A stretch of 64,000 nt of DNA from NCBI RefSeq assembly GCF_004135205.1, contig NZ_CP035490.1:2373501-2437500 (forward strand), read 5' to 3'. This document shows, in pieces, positions 28,922 through 36,170 of the stretch. A model generated the notes under the pieces. It ran no database searches, was not told the DNA's origin, and saw only the letters and a program-made list of their open reading frames with translations. The stretch comes from Hahella sp. KA22 (GTDB lineage: Bacteria; Pseudomonadota; Gammaproteobacteria; Pseudomonadales; Oleiphilaceae). How positions within the stretch are numbered: position 1 is the first letter of the stretch; each line of letters begins with the position of its first letter. The position numbers were made by a program, and so were the translations under genes.

Positions 28922-29347
28922 GTGAGTTTTGAGCTGCATGCGCAGTTGGCGAAAGACACGATAGTGATCGGCGATTTGCCTCTGTGCCGCCTGTTGCTGA
29001 TGAATGACGCCCAGTACCCCTGGTGCATTCTGGTTCCAAGGGTGGAAGGCGCTCGCGAAGCTTATGAGCTGGACCCCGAGGCCCAGGGGCAGTTGATGCG
29101 CGAGTCGGCGATAGTCGGCAAGACGCTGATGACGCTGTTTGATGGACATAAGTTGAATGTGGCGGCTCTGGGCAACATGGTGCCGCAGCTGCATCTTCAT
29201 CATATCGTTCGCTTTCCTACGGACGCAGCCTGGCCGAAGCCGGTTTGGGGCGTGAGTCCGGCGCAGCCCTATTCAGAGCAGGATGCGCAGGCGCTCAAAC
29301 AGAAGATTCACGCGGCGCTTAGTCCGCTGATCGCTATCACTGGTTGA
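28922..29347 (+). CDS. HIT domain protein with a variant triad
   Basis: A 141-aa histidine-triad protein starting at GTG, with AAAGGAG about 8 bases upstream. The C-terminal motif reads QLHLHH, so the first His of the usual HxHxH triad is Gln, while the middle (nucleophilic) and third positions remain His. HIT proteins hydrolyse or transfer nucleotides; the exact substrate is unknown. It lies 22 bases after ugd and is probably the last gene of that operon. Confidence 0.88.
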   Translation: MSFELHAQLAKDTIVIGDLPLCRLLLMNDAQYPWCILVPRVEGAREAYELDPEAQGQLMRESAIVGKTLMTLFDGHKLNVAALGNMVPQLHLHHIVRFPTDAAWPKPVWGVSPAQPYSEQDAQALKQKIHAALSPLIAITG

Positions 29348-29374
29348 GCCGCTGATATCACTCGCCTGGGCCGC

Positions 29375-30001
29375 TTATCTCGGCGGCGCAGGCTTCTTTT
29401 CTTGCACAAGTCCGCCTCTCAACACCATGCGTAGCTGAGTGGACAATTTTAGTTTCAGTTGTTTTCTTTCCGCCGCGTCGGCGTCCAGGCCCTCTGAGCC
29501 GCAGTTAAATACCAGCACCACCAGCGCATCGGCGACCGCTTTGGGGTCCCGTAATGGCGCGCCGCCATTTTCTCCGAATCGACCCAGGTCCGCCGTCAGC
29601 TCAGTAATGAAATGGTCAGTTTCCGCTTTGATGGCTGTGCGAAAGCGCAATGAGACGCCGCTTTTCTCCCTTAGCAGTAAGCGAAACAGGTTGGCGTTGG
29701 AGTTCAGATACTCGAAAAAAGTATCGATGGAGGTTTCAACCAGTCCCCCTTTCTTGGCGACTCTTTTACGCGCCTGCCGCATTAGTCGGCGCAAGGTGAT
29801 GCCCGCTTCGTCCACGAGAGCCAGGCCGAGCTCTTCCAGGTCATTGAAATGGCGATAAAAAGAGGTGGGGGCGATGCCGGCTTCCCGCGCGACTTCTCTC
29901 AGGCTGAGGCTGGCGAAGTTGCGGTCTGGACCGAGTTGTTGCAGGGCGGCGTTCATTAGCGCCTGACGGGTGCGCTCTTTCTGTTGGGCTCTCGTGGTCA
30001 A
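29375..30001 (-). CDS. fabR: TetR-family repressor of FabR type
   Basis: A 208-aa TetR-fold DNA-binding protein very similar in its HTH region to FabR: RAQQKERT, FASLSLREVAREAGIAPTSF and YRHFNDLEELGLALVDE. FabR represses unsaturated fatty-acid synthesis genes in response to acyl-ACP/CoA composition. TTG at 30001 is chosen because AGGA lies 8 bases upstream and the product then begins like E. coli FabR; the frame extends to 30127, but that part has no family similarity. No fab gene is adjacent, so its targets must be elsewhere. Confidence 0.85.
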   Translation of the reverse strand: MTTRAQQKERTRQALMNAALQQLGPDRNFASLSLREVAREAGIAPTSFYRHFNDLEELGLALVDEAGITLRRLMRQARKRVAKKGGLVETSIDTFFEYLNSNANLFRLLLREKSGVSLRFRTAIKAETDHFITELTADLGRFGENGGAPLRDPKAVADALVVLVFNCGSEGLDADAAERKQLKLKLSTQLRMVLRGGLVQEKKPAPPR

Positions 30002-30032
30002 TAGCGAAATCCTGATTGGGCGATCGAGGTGC

Positions 30033-30058
30033 GCCGCACTCTCCGGTAGGAGTGCGGC
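30033..30058 (-). terminator. Hairpin between the HD-GYP gene and the fabR-like gene
   Basis: GCCGCACTC pairs perfectly with GAGTGCGGC over an eight-base loop, just after the HD-GYP stop codon. No T-tract on the minus strand. Confidence 0.5.
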
Positions 30059-30072
30059 TTGTTCAAGGCGGG

Positions 30073-31191
30073 CTAGTATAACTCGTATTTCAATGGTCGG
30101 ATGACGGCGTTGAACACATCGACCCACTTTTGTGAGAACTGGCTGCCAGAGCGGCTGTTGATTTCCAGCACAGCCCTGATAAAGGGACGTTTATAGCGGC
30201 TGGAGTAGATGCGTGGGTGAGAAATCGCTTCAAACGCGTCCGCAATGGCGATGATCTTGGCTCCTTCGCAAATCTCGCGATCCCGCAGCCCAATAGGGTA
30301 GCCCTTGCCGCTGACATGCTCATGGTGCTGATCAATAATGCGACGGGATTCCTGCCACTCCGGCATATTGATCAGCAAGGCGCTGCCTACGCTGGTGTGC
30401 TTGTGAATGCTGTGATCTTCTGACTTGGAAAGACTGCTGCTCTTATGCAGGATATCGAGGGGAAGAAAGGACATGCCGATATCATGCACCAGCGCGGCGG
30501 CGCTAAGCTGGGCTGGATCGACCGGCTCGCGCGCGTGCCGATTCATCGCCAGGGCAAGTAAGAGCACACGCCGGTTTTTACCCAGCCAAAAACGTGACCG
30601 TGCTTCAGCCGGCGTCGCGAGGCTGAGAAAAAACAGCAGGTCGGCGTTGGTATGGACATCGTACTTGCGCCATAGCGCCAGCAGCTCGGAATAAACGTCA
30701 TTCGCGTTGCGTCCCGCCGTTTGCGCGCTGACCTCCGGGGCGAGCAGCGCCAAAAGCTCCTGCATGGCCTCGTTGCGGCCGTTCGCGACTGTCTTGGGAA
30801 GCTGGCAGAGCAGGTCGCTGATCCTGGCGTTCTCCACCATTTGAATATTTTCGAAGCTGCCGTTATCGATGGCGACGGCGCAAACCTGAATGCGCTCCAT
30901 TGCCAGTAGCAGCAAATCACTGATTTCCGGACGGAAGTTCAATTGCTTGTCAGCAATTCCGGCCATGATGGTGTAAATGCCCTGCATCAATGACCCCAGT
31001 TCGATCTCCGCGAACTTTATTTCCTGTGCGATGGCTTCATAGTTTGCACAGAGACGGGCGATCAGTGTGGCGTCGTTGGGCGCGGCTTCCAGCTCTACCA
31101 GATTTTTTTCGAAACTTTCACGCAAGTCCGACAGTATGTCTGGCCTGAGAGTGGTTGCATGGAAATAGGGGAGAGGGGATGGTTGGGCCAT
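30073..31191 (-). CDS. HD-GYP domain protein (probable cyclic-di-GMP phosphodiesterase)
   Basis: A 372-aa cytosolic protein. The N-terminal 200 residues are helical and unfamiliar; the C-terminal half is an HD-GYP domain: LVHDIG (His236, Asp237), HKHTSVG, QHHEH (289-292), GKGYPIGL (GYP at 297-299) and IADAFEAIS. HD-GYP proteins cut cyclic di-GMP. The usual DGSGYP is SGKGYP here, and the RPYK segment is altered (RIYSSRYK), so activity should not be assumed. It has no receiver domain, but it follows the DUF2383 gene and two-component operon on the same strand. Confidence 0.9.
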   Translation of the reverse strand: MAQPSPLPYFHATTLRPDILSDLRESFEKNLVELEAAPNDATLIARLCANYEAIAQEIKFAEIELGSLMQGIYTIMAGIADKQLNFRPEISDLLLLAMERIQVCAVAIDNGSFENIQMVENARISDLLCQLPKTVANGRNEAMQELLALLAPEVSAQTAGRNANDVYSELLALWRKYDVHTNADLLFFLSLATPAEARSRFWLGKNRRVLLLALAMNRHAREPVDPAQLSAAALVHDIGMSFLPLDILHKSSSLSKSEDHSIHKHTSVGSALLINMPEWQESRRIIDQHHEHVSGKGYPIGLRDREICEGAKIIAIADAFEAISHPRIYSSRYKRPFIRAVLEINSRSGSQFSQKWVDVFNAVIRPLKYELY

Positions 31192-31239
31192 ATCTTATTA
31201 CCAGCATGGATACAGTCATACTTTGAAGTATAGCCAGAA

Positions 31240-31271
31240 AAATAGTTATTGCCCGACTTCGCCGCTCGGGC
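31240..31271 (-). terminator. Intrinsic terminator after the DUF2383 gene
   Basis: On the minus strand GCCCGA pairs with TCGGGC over nine bases, followed by AATAACTATTTTT. Confidence 0.55.
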
Positions 31272-31311
31272 GCCTTAGGCCTCCCGGCGGCGTGTAGGGG
31301 GGGGCGAGTGC

Positions 31312-31752
31312 TTACGCAGTCGCGCGCTGCAGGCGGCTCATCTCGTCGTGACAGCGCTTCAAAGTGGGATAGATATCCTGCAGAGTGGCTTGAACGCCGG
31401 GGGCCTTCACTTCCTCGATGGCGTCGCGGACTTTTTCCAGAGTCTTGTCTTCGACTTCCTCCAGCTGCTCGATATACACATGCTCTGAATTATCCTTGAT
31501 GGCGGCCAGGATTTTGGCGTAGTGCTCACGCAGAATGCCGCCGAGAGTGTGTCCGGTCTCTTTTTCGCCTTTTTCGAAGACAATATAGGGCTGCAGCCGG
31601 CCTACTGCGCCTTCGCGAATGGCTGACATGCGTTCGAACACCAAACGCACTGCATTGCTCTTCACCTTGTCTTTGGCTTCGGTATAGAAGTCGATGCCAT
31701 CGTTAAGCACCTTTACCAGATCTCTCAAGCTGTTTGTTTCTGAATTAGTCAT
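31312..31752 (-). CDS. PA2169-family four-helix-bundle protein (DUF2383)
   Basis: A 146-aa, soluble, all-helical protein of the PA2169/DUF2383 family: NSLRDLVKVLNDGIDFY at the start, a Glu-rich middle and ETGHTLGGILREHY. The family has a ferritin-like four-helix shape and no established activity. AGGAG stands 7 bases before ATG at 31752 and 4 before ATG at 31755, so the second is preferred. A near-perfect sigma-54 promoter lies 63 bases upstream, and the operon just upstream encodes a sigma-54 activator. Likely a target of that regulator; this is inference. Confidence 0.88.
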   Translation of the reverse strand: MTNSETNSLRDLVKVLNDGIDFYTEAKDKVKSNAVRLVFERMSAIREGAVGRLQPYIVFEKGEKETGHTLGGILREHYAKILAAIKDNSEHVYIEQLEEVEDKTLEKVRDAIEEVKAPGVQATLQDIYPTLKRCHDEMSRLQRATA

Positions 31753-31817
31753 CATTGATCTCCTCAGTATTCCTTGGATCTACTTCTTGCGGGTTGTCCG
31801 CGGTTCACTAGTAGTAG

Positions 31818-31833
31818 AGCAACAGCTGTGCCA
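31818..31833 (-). promoter_or_regulatory. Sigma-54 (RpoN) promoter upstream of the DUF2383 gene
   Basis: The minus strand reads TGGCAC, five bases, TTGCT, matching the -24/-12 consensus TGGCAC-N5-TTGCW completely, with GG and GC 10 bases apart. The predicted transcript starts some 50 bases before the ATG at 31752. No enhancer site for the adjacent regulator was identified by eye. Confidence 0.8.
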
Positions 31834-31924
31834 GATATGGGTTTATTTGTAATGCTTTGAAATGGCTGGTTTTTTTATGGTGTCTAGCGTTTTGAGGATA
31901 ATAACGGGAAGTGAGTCGTGTAAA

Positions 31925-31970
31925 TAAGAAAAAAGGAGGGCCGCTTTGTTGTGGCTTTTACAAGTCGGCC
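31925..31970 (-). terminator. Possible terminator of the two-component operon
   Basis: On the minus strand GGCCG pairs with CGGCC across a long loop (22 bases) and is followed by CTCCTTTTTT. The stem is short, so this is tentative. Confidence 0.35.
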
Positions 31971-31994
31971 TGGGAGTAGAGAGCGCAATAGGCG

Positions 31995-33953
31995 TCAGAG
32001 TGAGCTTTTGGCGGGGAGCACGGCTGTCAGCTCGCCCAGAGAAACCGGCTTCATTAAGTGGTGCTGAAACCCTGCCTCTGAAGAGCGACGTTTATCCTCT
32101 GCATAACCGCTTAATGCAATGAGGCGGGCGTCTGCAAGGCCTTGGTCGCGAATTTTTCGAGCCAGACTGTAGCCGTCAGTATCGGGAAGATTCAAATCCA
32201 GTACGACCGCAGAAGGCCTTATTCTCTCCGCCATTTCCAGCGCTTCGGCGCCGTTTGCGGCGCAGTGTACGCGCCAGCCCAGGTGCTCCAGCAGGGCCGC
32301 GGTGGCGGCGCTCGCGTCCGCATTATCTTCCACCAGCAATAAGGAGGGCGACCTGGTTTGTGTGCTCGGTAGATGGCGCTCAATCAATGTGAATAGCTGA
32401 TTGACGTTGACCGGCTTGCTCAAATGATCGGTACAGCCGCTGGCCAGACAGCGTTCCCGTTCACCGCGCATGGTGGCGGCGGTTAGCGCCAGGACAGGCG
32501 TTTCGTGGCCGCGGCGACGCAGTTCGCGGGTGGCGGAGTGTCCATCCAGCACCGGCATATGCATGTCCATGATCACCAGGTCGATAGGGTTATCCGATTG
32601 CGCAGCCTCAGATACAATACGAACCGCCTCCGCGCCATTTTGCGCGTAACTGACTTGCGCCCCGGCGCTTTCCACCAGATGGCCGATCAGGCGACGGATG
32701 TCCGGCAAGTCATCGGCGACCAGCAGGTGACCCTGCACTTGATGGGTCCGCGTGGCATGGGGCTCCATCGCATCACCTGCTTCCAGGTCAGGTTGAATAC
32801 GTTTAACGCCTTCCAGCGGGCCGGGTTTGACGATAGCGGTGAAATCACTGCCTTCTCCAGGTCTGCTGCTCAAGCGGATGTCGCCGCCCAGTCGGTGCGC
32901 CAGCTGACGGCTGATGGCCAGTCCCAGTCCCGCGCCTTCGCCACGACGCATGCTGTTGGCGTAAACCTGGGTGAACGGCTGAAAGAGGCGCTTTTGGTCC
33001 GGAAGGCTGATGCCGGGGCCGGTATCCAGCACTTTGAACTGGACTTTCTCCTGCTCCTCTTCCTTGACCATCTGTACGCGTACGGTGACTTCCCCTTGTT
33101 CGGTGAACTTGATGGCGTTGCCGATCAGGTTCAGCAATATCTGTCGCAGACGAATAGGGTCAGTTTCAATATTTTCCGGCAGTGGCGAGTCGGCGATAAA
33201 GCTCAGTTGCAGGTTTTTATCCTGTGCGGACACCGCCATGAGAGAGTAAAGGTCGGCCAGAAATGCCTGCAGGTTGACGCGCACAAACTCCATTTCGAGC
33301 TTGCCTGCCTCGATCTTGGAGATGTCCAGAATGTCGTTGAGCAGGCTTAATAAATGCTGCCCATTACGTTGGACGATCTGCAGGTAGGACAGGTTGTCGG
33401 GCGCATTGTCCTGCGCGATGAGCAGCTCGGTATAACCCAGAATGGCTGTCAATGGCGTGCGCAACTCATGACTGAGATGGGCCAGGAACTCACTTTTGGA
33501 ACGGTTTTCCGCTTCCGCTTTCAGTCTTTCCAGCCTCTCCGTTTCCATCTCTCGGCGCGCCAGCGCATAACGGATGGATCTGGCCAAATGGGCGGAGTTG
33601 AGATCGGATTTCACCAGATAATCGACGGCGCCTCCACGAAGCGCGTCGGCGTCAAGGCGGCTGTCATCCTGGCCGGTCAGCATGATTATCGGGCCGTGAA
33701 AGCCCAGCTTGGGAGCCTCCCGTAATAGCATCAGGCCGTCATCCGGGCCTAAGCGATAGTCCATAAGACAGACATGATGTTCGTCTCTGGCCAGGGCGGC
33801 GCGGGCTATTTCCGCGTTGCTGGCCCAATCCAGCTCGAATTGCGAGGGCGCTATCTGCTCCAGGAGATCTTTGGCGATGATATAGTCATCTTCGTCGTCC
33901 TCCACCAGTAACAATTTGATGGGTGTGGGGAAGTTGGTCTGGTTCTCCGTCAT
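31995..33953 (-). CDS. Hybrid histidine kinase, REC-HisKA-HATPase-REC-REC
   Basis: A 652-aa cytosolic hybrid kinase without a membrane segment. Receiver 1 (about 10-130) has Asp65 in LMDYRLG. A HisKA domain follows with His162 in HLSHELRTPL, and then the ATPase domain with LNLIGNAIKF, DTGPGIS and GEGAGLGLAI. Receiver 2 has the acceptor Asp in VIMDMHMP and receiver 3 in VVLDLNLP. No HPt domain is present, so phosphate would pass to a separate carrier. It is the last gene of a five-gene minus-strand operon, 18 bases after the Rcp1-like receiver. Confidence 0.95.
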   Translation of the reverse strand: MTENQTNFPTPIKLLLVEDDEDDYIIAKDLLEQIAPSQFELDWASNAEIARAALARDEHHVCLMDYRLGPDDGLMLLREAPKLGFHGPIIMLTGQDDSRLDADALRGGAVDYLVKSDLNSAHLARSIRYALARREMETERLERLKAEAENRSKSEFLAHLSHELRTPLTAILGYTELLIAQDNAPDNLSYLQIVQRNGQHLLSLLNDILDISKIEAGKLEMEFVRVNLQAFLADLYSLMAVSAQDKNLQLSFIADSPLPENIETDPIRLRQILLNLIGNAIKFTEQGEVTVRVQMVKEEEQEKVQFKVLDTGPGISLPDQKRLFQPFTQVYANSMRRGEGAGLGLAISRQLAHRLGGDIRLSSRPGEGSDFTAIVKPGPLEGVKRIQPDLEAGDAMEPHATRTHQVQGHLLVADDLPDIRRLIGHLVESAGAQVSYAQNGAEAVRIVSEAAQSDNPIDLVIMDMHMPVLDGHSATRELRRRGHETPVLALTAATMRGERERCLASGCTDHLSKPVNVNQLFTLIERHLPSTQTRSPSLLLVEDNADASAATAALLEHLGWRVHCAANGAEALEMAERIRPSAVVLDLNLPDTDGYSLARKIRDQGLADARLIALSGYAEDKRRSSEAGFQHHLMKPVSLGELTAVLPAKSSL

Positions 33954-33971
33954 CAGCGCCCTCCGTGATGA

Positions 33972-34427
33972 TTAATGACCGTGATTGGGCAATTCCACGA
34001 ATTCGACCCAGTAATGTCCCAGCGCGCGCATAAGGGCGACCAGTCCTTCAAAGGTCACCGGTTTGGTGATGTACGACGCGGCGCCCAGATCATAGCCGCG
34101 CAGCATATCCTGCTCCGCTTTTGATGTGGTGAGAATGACGACCGGCGTGCGTCGCAGCGCCGGGTCCGCTTTAATCTCCGCCAGCGCTTCGCGGCCGTCT
34201 TTGCGAGGCATGTTCAGGTCCAGCAGTATAATGCCGGGAGTCGGCGAGTTGGCGGGATCTTCAAATTCGCCTTCTCGACGCAGATACTGCATTAATTCAA
34301 ATCCATCTTTCACAAATCGCAGCTCGTTCAGCACGCGGCTCTCGCGCATGGCTTCCAGTGCGAGCTGTCTATCATCTTCGTCATCATCCGCCATTAAAAT
34401 GACCAGCGGTCTCTTGGTGTCAGGCAT
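33972..34427 (-). CDS. Stand-alone receiver protein, Rcp1-like
   Basis: A 151-aa single receiver domain of the Rcp1/CheY class: MADDDEDDR acidic pocket, phospho-acceptor Asp in LLDLNMPRKDG, Thr in ILTTS and Lys in ITKPV. No output domain. Rcp1-type receivers partner with phytochrome-like kinases, and this one overlaps the CHASE3 kinase gene by 8 bases, which suggests it receives phosphate from that kinase. Confidence 0.94.
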   Translation of the reverse strand: MPDTKRPLVILMADDDEDDRQLALEAMRESRVLNELRFVKDGFELMQYLRREGEFEDPANSPTPGIILLDLNMPRKDGREALAEIKADPALRRTPVVILTTSKAEQDMLRGYDLGAASYITKPVTFEGLVALMRALGHYWVEFVELPNHGH

Positions 34428-35922
34428 ATTGTTCAGGCTCCATTTCAGAAATAGGCGTATGCTGCAGCGGCAGGTTCACAATGAATGTGGCGCCTTCACC
34501 GGGGATACTTTCGGCGTTAATGGCGCCGCTATGGCGTTCAACGATGCGACGGCATACTGCTAGCCCTATGCCGGTTCCCTCGTATTCTCCGCGCTGGTGC
34601 AGGCGCTGGAAAGGGGTGAATATCCGGTCTTTGAATTTTTCGTCAAAGCCAATTCCGTTATCGGTGAAACGAAGCTCGCACCACTCCGTTTCCTCGCCTC
34701 CTTCCAGCAACGAATGTTGATAGCTCTTCACACTGATGGTGATTAGAGGCTTCTGATCAGGAGGAATAAACTTCAATGAGTTGCCAATCAGGTTTTGCAT
34801 CAGCTGGCGCATTTGCGTGGGGTCCGCGTCCAGGGTCGGTAACGATGAAGCCTTAATTTCGGCGCCGCTTTCATTGATGGGGATTTCCAGGTCATCCAGC
34901 ACTTCGTCGAGAATCTCGTTCAAATCCACTTGTGTGAATGGCTGCGCTTTGGTGGAAACCCGGGAAAATGAAAGCAGGTCGTTAATCAGGCGCGACATGC
35001 GTTCTGCAGCGGATTGCATGCGCCGAATATAATCTGCGCCGCTGTCTTCCAGTTTGTCGGCGTACTTTTGTTGCAGGCGGTCGCCAAACGCACGAATTTT
35101 TCTTAGCGGCTCTTGCAGATCATGGGATGCGACGAACGCGAAATCCTGCAACTCCCGATTGCTGCGCTCAAGCTCTTTGGAAAAGTGAGTCAGAACGGCG
35201 GTGCGTTCGGAGACTTTTTCCTCCAGCAGGTCATTCTCTGTCCGCAGAATTTCTGTAATGCGGGTGTGCTGGAGAAGATTTCTTTGCAGCAGGTAATAAA
35301 CGAAGCCGATCAACCCCAGGCTGGCCAGTGTGGCGGCCACCAGGGTGAAGATGGTTTCCCGCTGGTTCAAATAGGACTCGTGGCGTCGTTGCGCCAGCAG
35401 CGCATATTCTTCCGCCTCCATTTCCTCCACCAGCTTGCTGATGATGTCCATGAGGCGCTTGCCTTTGTCGGTATTCACGATTTCCGTGGCCGCCGCCACG
35501 TCGCTGTTTTTGCGCAGTTGGATCACTTCGCGCATTTCGCTGATCTTGCTTTGGGTGACCTGACGCAGGCGCAGGAAGCGTTCCTGCTGCCCTGGTATTT
35601 CCGAGTCAGTCGCCTGCAGCTGATTAAGGTAAATCTCCAGCGAATTCATGGCGTCATGGAAAGGTTCCAGATAGGCCTCGTCGCCGGTGATCAGGTAGCC
35701 CCGTTGACCGGTTTCAGCGCCTTGGATGGCCGAGAAGGTGTTCCTGATAATGCCGATCACTTGCAGAGTATGGGAGACGCTGCTCTCAATGCGCACCAAC
35801 TCGCGCATGGCGCGGTAGGAAGTGAGTCCATTGATGACCAGTAGCAACGCCACGGCGGCGAAGGCGAAACGCCAGCGCCGGCTCAGCAATATTGGACTGT
35901 GATCCAGAAGTCTGTTAGGCAT
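34420..35922 (-). CDS. CHASE3-domain histidine kinase, phytochrome-type catalytic core
   Basis: A 500-aa membrane sensor kinase when started at ATG 35922. Membrane helices near residues 16-36 and 193-213 flank a periplasmic CHASE3-like domain (GAETGQRGYLITGDE). A coiled linker leads to a HisKA domain with VASHDLQEPLRK and an HATPase domain with NLIGNSLKF, DNGIGFD and GTGIGLAVC. The start overlaps the stop of the HisKA mini-protein by 8 bases; the frame is open upstream to 36066, but that region is inside the mini-protein gene. Signal unknown. Confidence 0.93.
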   Translation of the reverse strand: MPNRLLDHSPILLSRRWRFAFAAVALLLVINGLTSYRAMRELVRIESSVSHTLQVIGIIRNTFSAIQGAETGQRGYLITGDEAYLEPFHDAMNSLEIYLNQLQATDSEIPGQQERFLRLRQVTQSKISEMREVIQLRKNSDVAAATEIVNTDKGKRLMDIISKLVEEMEAEEYALLAQRRHESYLNQRETIFTLVAATLASLGLIGFVYYLLQRNLLQHTRITEILRTENDLLEEKVSERTAVLTHFSKELERSNRELQDFAFVASHDLQEPLRKIRAFGDRLQQKYADKLEDSGADYIRRMQSAAERMSRLINDLLSFSRVSTKAQPFTQVDLNEILDEVLDDLEIPINESGAEIKASSLPTLDADPTQMRQLMQNLIGNSLKFIPPDQKPLITISVKSYQHSLLEGGEETEWCELRFTDNGIGFDEKFKDRIFTPFQRLHQRGEYEGTGIGLAVCRRIVERHSGAINAESIPGEGATFIVNLPLQHTPISEMEPEQYA

Positions 35923-36136
35923 TATCCGCATCCGTTGCGCTGGCGTTGACCAAGTCGTTGATGCGCGCGCTACAGCGTTTGCATTCTTCCAGTATGCGCT
36001 CCACGCACACCAGGATTTCTTCCTTGTCGCGATTGGTCTGAAGTTGGAGCTTGGCCAGCTCCGCATTCACTGAAATGCTGTTCAACGGATTGCGGAGGTC
36101 GTGCGCTAATTTGGCGATATCGGCTTCCTGGGTCAT
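35915..36136 (-). CDS. Stand-alone HisKA (dimerisation/phosphoacceptor) mini-protein, 73 aa
   Basis: A 73-aa protein consisting of little more than a HisKA helical hairpin: KLAHDLRNPLNSIS gives a full H-box with His12 in HDLRNP, and the second helix runs to residue 64. There is no ATPase domain, no receiver and no membrane helix. AGGA lies about 8 bases upstream of ATG at 36136. It begins 34 bases after the NtrC-type regulator gene and overlaps the next kinase gene by 8 bases, so it is clearly part of the operon. It could be a phosphotransfer carrier, a dimerisation partner or an inhibitor. The function is not known; it could also be a truncated kinase. Confidence 0.8.
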   Translation of the reverse strand: MTQEADIAKLAHDLRNPLNSISVNAELAKLQLQTNRDKEEILVCVERILEECKRCSARINDLVNASATDADNA

Positions 36137-36170
36137 AGGGGCATCCTGTCTCTTTTTTTGGGGAAATGAC

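Noticed and set aside
31297-31304. Run of eight G bases as a phase-variation tract
   Set aside because: It lies outside coding sequence, just past the DUF2383 stop codon, and not near a promoter.
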